Shown in pieces: positions 56,775 through 64,000 of a DNA stretch of 64,000 nt. A program made the translations under genes and the position numbers. The notes under the pieces are model-generated. The model saw only the letters and a list, made by a program, of their open reading frames with translations, did not search any database and was not told the origin of the DNA. The stretch spans positions 40,070 to 104,069 of the forward strand of contig NZ_CAJHBO010000010.1 of assembly GCF_904846645.1 (NCBI RefSeq), written 5' to 3'. The DNA is from Psychrobacter sp. Pi2-1. Its GTDB lineage: Bacteria > Pseudomonadota > Gammaproteobacteria > Pseudomonadales > Moraxellaceae. Within the stretch, counting starts at the first letter, position 1, and each line of letters begins with the position of its first letter.

Positions 56775-56806
56775 AAAAAAACGAGCCATTCTCATGACTC
56801 GCTTTT
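56775..56806 (-). terminator. Terminator of ftsK
   Basis: An eight-base stem, CGAG-C-CAT against ATG-A-CTCG (one mismatch), with loop TCTC. Seven T follow on the minus strand. Confidence 0.85.
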
Positions 56807-56830
56807 TCGTTATCAACTTAAGGATTAATC

Positions 56831-59800
56831 CTACATCAATAGTTCACGCTTGCCACTTTTGCCCATCGAGCTGACTAATCCAGCTTCTTCCATAGAGTCG
56901 ACAATACGCGCAGCACGGTTATAGCCGATGCTAAATTTACGCTGAATGCTTGAAGCAGAAACTTTACGTGTTTCCATGATAAAGGCCACGGCATCATTAT
57001 ATAAATCATCATCTTCACCAGAGGCATTGGCTGTACTACCACCGCCTGGGCTAGATAATTCAAAGTTGCCTGCCATATTATCAATATAATCAGGGGCGCC
57101 GCGCTCACGCCACGCATCACAGACACGGTTAACTTCTTCGTCACTGACGTAAGCACCATGCACACGATCTGGCTCGATTTGCCCTGGCCCTAAGAACAAC
57201 ATATCGCCGTTACCTAGCATATCTTCTGCACCGCCACTATCCAAAATCGTACGTGAATCGACTTTTGAGTTGACTCGTAGTGCTGCACGTACAGGGATGT
57301 TGGCTTTAATCAGACCTGTAATGACATCTACTGACGGACGCTGAGTCGCTAGCATTAAGTGAATACCGGCAGCACGCGATTTTTGCGCCAAACGTGTAAT
57401 GAGCTCTTCGGCTTGTTTACCGACCTGCATAATCATATCAGCAAACTCATCCGCGACAATGACAATCATAGGTAGTGTTTTTAGCTTAGGTGCTTGGCTA
57501 ATACTTACGCTGTCATTTGGGCGCCATAAAGGATCAAGCATGGGATTGCCTGATTTCTCCGCCGCGATGACTTTCTTATTAAACTCATTGAGCTTACGAA
57601 CCTTTAGCAAACTCATCAGCTGATAGCGACGTTCCATCTCGGCCACACACCATGACAAGCTACTGGCCGCTTCCGTCATATCGGTAACCACTGGCGTTAG
57701 TAAATGCGGAATATCATTATAGTTAGCAAGCTCTAACTGCTTTGGATCAATCAAAATAAGACGCAGCTCATTGGGTGTATATTTGAGTAGCATCGATAAT
57801 AACATCGAGTTGACCAATACTGATTTACCAGAGCCTGTAGTACCAGCGACCAGCATATGCGGTGCACGTGCAAGGTCGGTAATGATTGGGTTACCACCGA
57901 TGTCTTTACCCATTGCCATGCTAATCTGCGCTTTCGGGTCTTTGAACGTTTCGGTGTTGAGTAATTCAATCAAACGTACCATTTCACGTTTCTTGTTAGG
58001 CACTTCGATACCGATGTACGGTTTGCCCGGAATCACTTCGACCACACGCAAAGATGCCATCGATAGTGAACGCGCTAAATCACGCGAGATACCTGTGACT
58101 TTACTAGCCTTCACCCCAGCAGCCAACTCTACTTCAAAACGAGTAACGACAGGCCCTGGGATAGCATTAACCACAGAGGCCTTTACATTAAATTCTTGAA
58201 GCTTAATTTCTAATAACTCAGACAACTTTTCAAGCTCAGCCACAGTATAGCTAGGCTTACGGTCAGGATCGGGCTTATCCAGTATAGAGACCTCTGGAAT
58301 GGGCGTAAGGCTGCTGCGATAGGCCGCCGTTTGCATCGAGCGTGATTTTTGACTGAATGCTGCATCATCGCTAATGTGCGGCATGACTGGGGCACTCGCA
58401 TCTTCAGCACTGTCATCTTCTGGCATCATATCCGTGATATGGTTGCTGCTATCACCCTCAGGTACAGCAAAACTAACAGATGGTTTTGCTGCGGTTGTTG
58501 GCTGTGTGTCTGCAACTGGGCTTACCGATTCTACTGTTGGAGCTGCCTTCGGGTTTGCAGGTGGTGTATTGGTTGGTGTCATATCTGAGATGTCTGAAAT
58601 ATCTGACACGGTTGGTACGACGTCCATTGCTGCTGCAATCGGCTCTTCAGATACAGATAGTGATGCCTCATCATACGGCTGTTCTGCTGGCTCAGCAGCT
58701 GGCTTAGGAGACGACTTATCTGTAGAGCTAGCGGTTACCTGTGGTATGGGCTCTATTATTTGTTCCTGCAATGCTTGTTTAGCGACAGGTTGTTCAATTG
58801 CAGGCTTTTCGATTATGTCCTGAACTTTAGCCTGTTCAACTTCAGGTTGCTCAATGACGGCTTGCTCAACTCGAGCCTGTTCCGTTATAGCAGTATCTTG
58901 AATACTCTGAGAGTCTTGCATTGCAACGTTTGTGGCAGGTTCGGATAGGTCACCATGCTCAGCCAACCATGCTTCTGCTAACTGATCGACGCTTTGACTC
59001 GTATCACTTGCTTGAGTTGTTTCAGGCGCATTAGCTTGTGGCTGATCAGAGAACTCTTGGTTATATTCAGCAGGTTCGGTCGCAACTGTTTGCGCAACTG
59101 GCATCGTCTCAGAGTTTGACGTCCACTCCTCTTGAGGTACCTCTATAGTCGTGTCTGTCTGAGTATAGTTGGGGACAGGCGCAGCAGAGCTTTCTATACT
59201 GCTGGCACCATAAACCATATGCTCACTCGCGAGCAAGTCATCAACCGTATTAGCATCGTTCCATGCAAAACTTGGCTCAACTTTTCGAGCAGGTATCGCG
59301 GTAGGAGCTGACATTGTTGATGGTGCGATATGGTCCGCTGTGCTATCAGCCATAGCACTGGCAGTCGCTGGCGCTGTGTATAGTGGCGCACTTTTTTCAT
59401 CGCTTGACGTAGTAGCTTCTTTTGCGGTCGCTATAGAGGCTTTGACGCTGTCTGCTAACCCTGATGTTGCCAGAAAGTCTGACAAGACACTACCGAAACG
59501 TCCACTACTGCTGACGTCTTGAGCACCGCTATTATTTTCCGCAGACTGCAACTCAAGTGGCAGTTGCTCATGCTCTACTTTTTTATCTACCGACGCATCT
59601 AAGTTTTGGCTATCATCTTGTGATGCAATGCTCGGTTCAGTAGCGTCGATAGCATCCTGACTTTTTACACCTGATCCAAGCCACGACAGCGCCCGAACCT
59701 TTTGATATATCGTCATCCAATGGATATTAAAGGCAAACGTAGCGGTAATCACAACGAATACTGCTAAGAAAACCACACTCCCCCACTGCGTTAGCAGCTG

Positions 59801-60247
59801 TGCCAAACGCGCCTGTAACTCTAGCCCGATAATACCACCAGCGACACCTTCGAGACCGATTGCATCAGGGTTCGTGACTTGCTGAACTAAAGAGACGAAT
59901 TGTGCAAATAATGCGCTAGCACTTAATAATAAAAACACATAAGCGACCAATCGCATGAGCCAAAACGTTGGCTTGTTTTCCCACCAAATCAAGATAGATT
60001 CATAAACCACAAATGCCAAAAACCACCAAGCACCAAACCCAAAAAAGCTATAAAGCAAATCGGACAACCATGCGCCTGCCTCGCCGCCCATGTTATTAAT
60101 CGTGGTCATATCACTACTGATGTGCGACCAGCTAGGATCGTTGCCTGTATAAGTCATCAAAATGACAAACAGATAAACGGCCAGTATTAACCCAAGGAGG
60201 GTAAACATTCCCTTTTTTAAATACTCAATAAGCGGTGCTGATATCAC
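56831..60247 (-). CDS. ftsK: DNA translocase FtsK
   Basis: A septal membrane motor that pumps chromosomal DNA and activates XerCD at dif. The 1138 residues include four N-terminal transmembrane helices (about 10-190), a long Glu/Gln/Ala/Pro-rich linker (about 200-640), the alpha-beta RecA-like motor with Walker A GTTGSGKS (K808) and Walker B IVIVADEFADMIM, and the C-terminal gamma winged helix (ASSIQRKFSIGYNRAARIVDSMEEAGLVS) that reads KOPS. The start is GTG at 60247, with AAGG upstream. The linker contains a run of EQP/EQA pentapeptide-like repeats near 460-500. Confidence 0.96.
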   Translation of the reverse strand: MISAPLIEYLKKGMFTLLGLILAVYLFVILMTYTGNDPSWSHISSDMTTINNMGGEAGAWLSDLLYSFFGFGAWWFLAFVVYESILIWWENKPTFWLMRLVAYVFLLLSASALFAQFVSLVQQVTNPDAIGLEGVAGGIIGLELQARLAQLLTQWGSVVFLAVFVVITATFAFNIHWMTIYQKVRALSWLGSGVKSQDAIDATEPSIASQDDSQNLDASVDKKVEHEQLPLELQSAENNSGAQDVSSSGRFGSVLSDFLATSGLADSVKASIATAKEATTSSDEKSAPLYTAPATASAMADSTADHIAPSTMSAPTAIPARKVEPSFAWNDANTVDDLLASEHMVYGASSIESSAAPVPNYTQTDTTIEVPQEEWTSNSETMPVAQTVATEPAEYNQEFSDQPQANAPETTQASDTSQSVDQLAEAWLAEHGDLSEPATNVAMQDSQSIQDTAITEQARVEQAVIEQPEVEQAKVQDIIEKPAIEQPVAKQALQEQIIEPIPQVTASSTDKSSPKPAAEPAEQPYDEASLSVSEEPIAAAMDVVPTVSDISDISDMTPTNTPPANPKAAPTVESVSPVADTQPTTAAKPSVSFAVPEGDSSNHITDMMPEDDSAEDASAPVMPHISDDAAFSQKSRSMQTAAYRSSLTPIPEVSILDKPDPDRKPSYTVAELEKLSELLEIKLQEFNVKASVVNAIPGPVVTRFEVELAAGVKASKVTGISRDLARSLSMASLRVVEVIPGKPYIGIEVPNKKREMVRLIELLNTETFKDPKAQISMAMGKDIGGNPIITDLARAPHMLVAGTTGSGKSVLVNSMLLSMLLKYTPNELRLILIDPKQLELANYNDIPHLLTPVVTDMTEAASSLSWCVAEMERRYQLMSLLKVRKLNEFNKKVIAAEKSGNPMLDPLWRPNDSVSISQAPKLKTLPMIVIVADEFADMIMQVGKQAEELITRLAQKSRAAGIHLMLATQRPSVDVITGLIKANIPVRAALRVNSKVDSRTILDSGGAEDMLGNGDMLFLGPGQIEPDRVHGAYVSDEEVNRVCDAWRERGAPDYIDNMAGNFELSSPGGGSTANASGEDDDLYNDAVAFIMETRKVSASSIQRKFSIGYNRAARIVDSMEEAGLVSSMGKSGKRELLM

Positions 60248-61817
<1,570 letters not shown>

Positions 61818-62624
61818 ATGGGCAACTTTACTCAACAGCACGAAAAACACATTACGCCTGAGACTTTAAAAAGTCTTGGGCGTTATGACTTTCCCGATCC
61901 CATTTCTATCGATCCTGATGGCATTGGCATCATCGCTATGGGTGGTGACTTAGCGCCTGAGACACTGATATCAGCCTACGCTCAAGGGCTGTTTCCTTGG
62001 TTTAACGAAGATGAGCCTATTGCTTGGTGGTGTCCTGAGCCGCGTTGCGTGATTGTTCCCTCTGACTATCAACCGAGTAAGTCTCTACGTAAGCAAGCAA
62101 ATCGCGAACGTTGGCAAGTGACGCTTAATCAAGCTTTTGATGATGTCATACATGCCTGTAGCTTACCGCGCAGTGATGGCCTTAATGACAATCAGCCTGA
62201 AGGCGAGCATACTTGGATTCATGATGAAATGATCGAAGCTTATACCAAACTGCATGCGCAAGGCTTTGCTCATAGCATTGAAGTTTGGGACGAAGCAGGT
62301 CAACTGATTGGCGGATTATACGGGTTAAAAATAAACGGCATCTATTTTGGTGAATCAATGTTTCATCGAGCAACTAATGCGTCAAAGCTAGCGTTTTGGG
62401 GTCTGATGCGCTTATGTGAACAAAGTGATGTCGCACTCGTCGACTGTCAGCTACCGAACGATCATTTGCTGAGCTTAGGTGCGACCACCTTACCGCGTGC
62501 TGACTTTCTAACTCAGTTAGACAACCTGATTGGCAGCCAGTCTGTGCCATGGCAAAAGCACTCTCATAGACCGTTATCCGTATCGCTACTGGATATCGAA
62601 TCGCCGTGGCAACTAGAGTTATGA
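61818..62624 (+). CDS. aat: Leucyl/phenylalanyl-tRNA-protein transferase
   Basis: Attaches Leu or Phe from tRNA to proteins with N-terminal Lys or Arg, marking them for ClpS/ClpAP (N-degron pathway). Signature segments are FPDPISIDPDGIGIIAMGGDLAPETLISAYAQGLFPWF, IAWWCPEPRCVI, HTWIHDEMIEAYTKLHAQGFAHSIEVW, GLYGLKINGIYFGESMFH and LVDCQLPNDHLLSLGA. It is 268 residues, slightly over the usual 230-250. Directly fused in transcription to trxB (TAA immediately followed by ATG), an arrangement known in other gammaproteobacteria. Confidence 0.97.
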   Translation: MGNFTQQHEKHITPETLKSLGRYDFPDPISIDPDGIGIIAMGGDLAPETLISAYAQGLFPWFNEDEPIAWWCPEPRCVIVPSDYQPSKSLRKQANRERWQVTLNQAFDDVIHACSLPRSDGLNDNQPEGEHTWIHDEMIEAYTKLHAQGFAHSIEVWDEAGQLIGGLYGLKINGIYFGESMFHRATNASKLAFWGLMRLCEQSDVALVDCQLPNDHLLSLGATTLPRADFLTQLDNLIGSQSVPWQKHSHRPLSVSLLDIESPWQLEL

Positions 62625-62653
62625 TTATCATAGCGAAAAAATAAGAGGTTATT

Positions 62654-63088
62654 ATGGCACTTGATACATCGTTTCTATTGATTGGAGAGCTAGCAGCAAA
62701 AGCCAATACGACCAAAGATACGGTTCGCCATTACGAGCAATTAGGCCTGCTAAAATCTCGCAAGCGTCAGGCAGGCTCCCGTCTATATACCGAATTTCAT
62801 CCAGAATGTATCGAACGCATAGAGCTGATCAAAAGTGCGCAAGCTATTGGCTTTACGCTTACTGAAATCAAAAACAGTCTAAATGATTATTATGATGGTC
62901 ACTTGGATATTGATTCGCAGCTCATACTCACTCAGCAAAAATTAGAACAGGTTAAAAAACAGCAAGCCAATATCAGCATAATGGTTGAGCTACTAAGCGA
63001 ACGCTTGGATATTTTAGGTCGAATGAAAGCCGATAGTGATTATCAGCTTGATGTGGAAGTCTGTAAAAAGAAAATTCCTCTGCAATAA
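62654..63088 (+). CDS. MerR family transcriptional regulator
   Basis: A 144-residue regulator with the MerR winged helix-turn-helix at about 5-75 (LIGELAAKANTTKDTVRHYEQLGLL, SRLYTEFHPECIERIELIKSAQAIGFTLTEIKNSL) and a dimerising coiled coil at about 95-130. Of its two cysteines (ECIER and EVCKKK) neither forms the typical metal or redox motif of CueR, ZntR or SoxR. The inducer is unknown. It follows aat by 29 bases in the same direction, with AAGAGGTT as ribosome binding site, and may be co-transcribed with trxB-aat. Confidence 0.9.
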   Translation: MALDTSFLLIGELAAKANTTKDTVRHYEQLGLLKSRKRQAGSRLYTEFHPECIERIELIKSAQAIGFTLTEIKNSLNDYYDGHLDIDSQLILTQQKLEQVKKQQANISIMVELLSERLDILGRMKADSDYQLDVEVCKKKIPLQ

Positions 63089-63182
63089 AGTTTAAATCTT
63101 AGTTAATTCTGCTCTTATATCGTAGTCATTACAGCTACCTTAACTACAATCACTTATTTTTTATTAAGCTTTATTTTCTTTA

Positions 63183-63677
63183 TTAAACATAAGTATGCTG
63201 CATGATTAATGCATCCACTGCTTGTTTGTGTGGCATTCTATAATAGCCTTTGCGTCTATGAATGATGCTAAACGCTTGTTGCTCGTATAACGATATCGCC
63301 GCTGTATTATCTGCACGTACTTCCAACAAAAGACTCTCTACCTGATTAAGCTGTAACAGCTCATGCAGTTTATTCAATACCTGTGAAGCAATGCCTTGGC
63401 GTTGGTACTTTGGATCAGTTCCGATACGTAACACCTCTGCTTGCTCAAAAATCGTTTGATATAAGCAATAGCCAACTATCTCACAGTGAGAAGTACTGTC
63501 CTCTTTTGCTTGATCGTAAGCAATCAGTAGACGAATACTGTCCTGCTCAAGCAACTCAGTCAATGTTTTCTGATTCCAAGCATCATCTGGTTGCACCATC
63601 GCTTCTATATTAGCGACGGTTTGAATAACGTTTTCAAGTTCTACTGCATTCGTTGGTAGTGCTTCTATCACAAACAT
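63183..63677 (-). CDS. rimI: Ribosomal-protein-alanine N-acetyltransferase (GNAT)
   Basis: A 164-residue GNAT acetyltransferase. Acetyl-CoA-binding motif A is LRIGTDPKYQRQGIASQVLNKL. Motif B includes LLLEVRADNTAAISLYEQQAFSIIHRRKGYY, which is diagnostic for RimI-type enzymes. RimI acetylates the N-terminal alanine of ribosomal protein S18. A wider target range is possible, so the symbol carries some doubt. AAAGGAACG precedes the ATG. It lies between the MerR gene and tuf and appears monocistronic. Confidence 0.88.
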   Translation of the reverse strand: MFVIEALPTNAVELENVIQTVANIEAMVQPDDAWNQKTLTELLEQDSIRLLIAYDQAKEDSTSHCEIVGYCLYQTIFEQAEVLRIGTDPKYQRQGIASQVLNKLHELLQLNQVESLLLEVRADNTAAISLYEQQAFSIIHRRKGYYRMPHKQAVDALIMQHTYV

Positions 63678-63802
63678 GACGTTCCTTTTACATGATTATT
63701 ATTAGGCTGTTTTTATTATTATATTATGCTTAGATGATATATGTAGAGCTTGCCACACAGTCATTCATGTAGCTCCGTAATTATACAATCAATATTTATC
63801 GC

Positions 63803-63837
63803 AAAAAAAGGCCACCCTAGATAGGATGGCCTTTTTT
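63803..63837 (-). terminator. Terminator of tuf
   Basis: AAAAAAAGGCCA-C-CCT paired with AGG-A-TGGCCTTTTTT around loop AGAT. One mismatched pair. Strong T-run on the minus strand. Confidence 0.9.
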
Positions 63838-63874
63838 ATGACTAATTCATAAGCTCATTGCTGAGACTTAAGTA

Positions 63875-64000
63875 TTAGTTCAATACGTTAGCAACAACAC
63901 CAGCGCCTACAGTACGGCCGCCTTCACGAATAGCGAAGCGAAGACCTTTGTCCATAGCGATTGGGTGGATAAGCTCTACGCCCATCTCAACGTTATCACC
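63875..64000 (-). CDS. tuf: Elongation factor Tu, 3' end only
   Basis: The last 41 codons and stop of EF-Tu, cut by the window end. The translation reads [20 protein letters not shown], then [21 protein letters not shown], the universally conserved C-terminus of domain 3. EF-Tu delivers aminoacyl-tRNA to the ribosome. Whether this copy belongs to the str operon or is the second gene cannot be judged here. Confidence 0.97.
   Translation of the reverse strand, partial: GDNVEMGVELIHPIAMDKGLRFAIREGGRTVGAGVVANVLN

Overview
The window reads as an ordinary stretch of chromosome from a gammaproteobacterium of the Moraxellaceae, most likely a Psychrobacter. This is inferred from moderate-to-low GC, long A/T-rich intergenic spaces, a lipase next to its foldase, and the overall gene style. 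No search could be run. There is no rRNA, prophage, CRISPR array, transposase gene or replication origin. One tRNA (Arg, anticodon CCG) and 49 protein genes are called, two of them running off the window ends and one of those very tentative. There is also one gene remnant.

Layout. 0-9.6 kb: trpF, a CPD photolyase, a DUF4230 membrane protein, proS, queF, an ABC-2 exporter pair and a c5-type cytochrome. 10-15.2 kb: tRNA-Arg, a small membrane protein, a sirtuin, an adenine-deaminase-like enzyme, and a LemA/TPM/TPM run. 16-26 kb: an AGCS amino-acid/sodium symporter, two fasciclin-domain lipoproteins with a decayed third copy between them, cobalamin-dependent metH, and a lipoprotein built from four tandem repeats. 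26-36 kb is the least ordinary part. It holds two tiny zinc-finger-like DUF2256 genes, a perfect 13-copy heptamer tract, then a 2054-residue AAA+ ATPase, a flotillin and a small membrane OB-fold (NfeD/YqiJ-like) protein, all on the minus strand. 36-41 kb: a TolB-like propeller lipoprotein, a META-domain lipoprotein, and the secreted lipase with its foldase. 41-50 kb: map, glnD, a membrane protein, dapC, and a CBS/DUF294 nucleotidyltransferase followed by a DEDDh exonuclease. 50-56.5 kb: an unusually long PBP4 (DacB), two small membrane proteins, rlmH, a DODA-type dioxygenase and an amidase, with short intergenic repeats ending in AGGGCGTG scattered among them. 56.8-64 kb: ftsK, trxB-aat, a MerR regulator, a RimI-like acetyltransferase, and the 3' end of tuf.

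Most genes are core housekeeping: amino-acid and queuosine metabolism, translation, cell wall, chromosome segregation, redox. The candidate for an under-described system is the ATPase/flotillin/OB-fold cassette. Its gene order suggests a membrane-microdomain scaffold working with a giant MoxR-like AAA+ machine, possibly in envelope or DNA stress. Many convergent or terminal gene ends carry strong hairpin terminators, several of them bidirectional.
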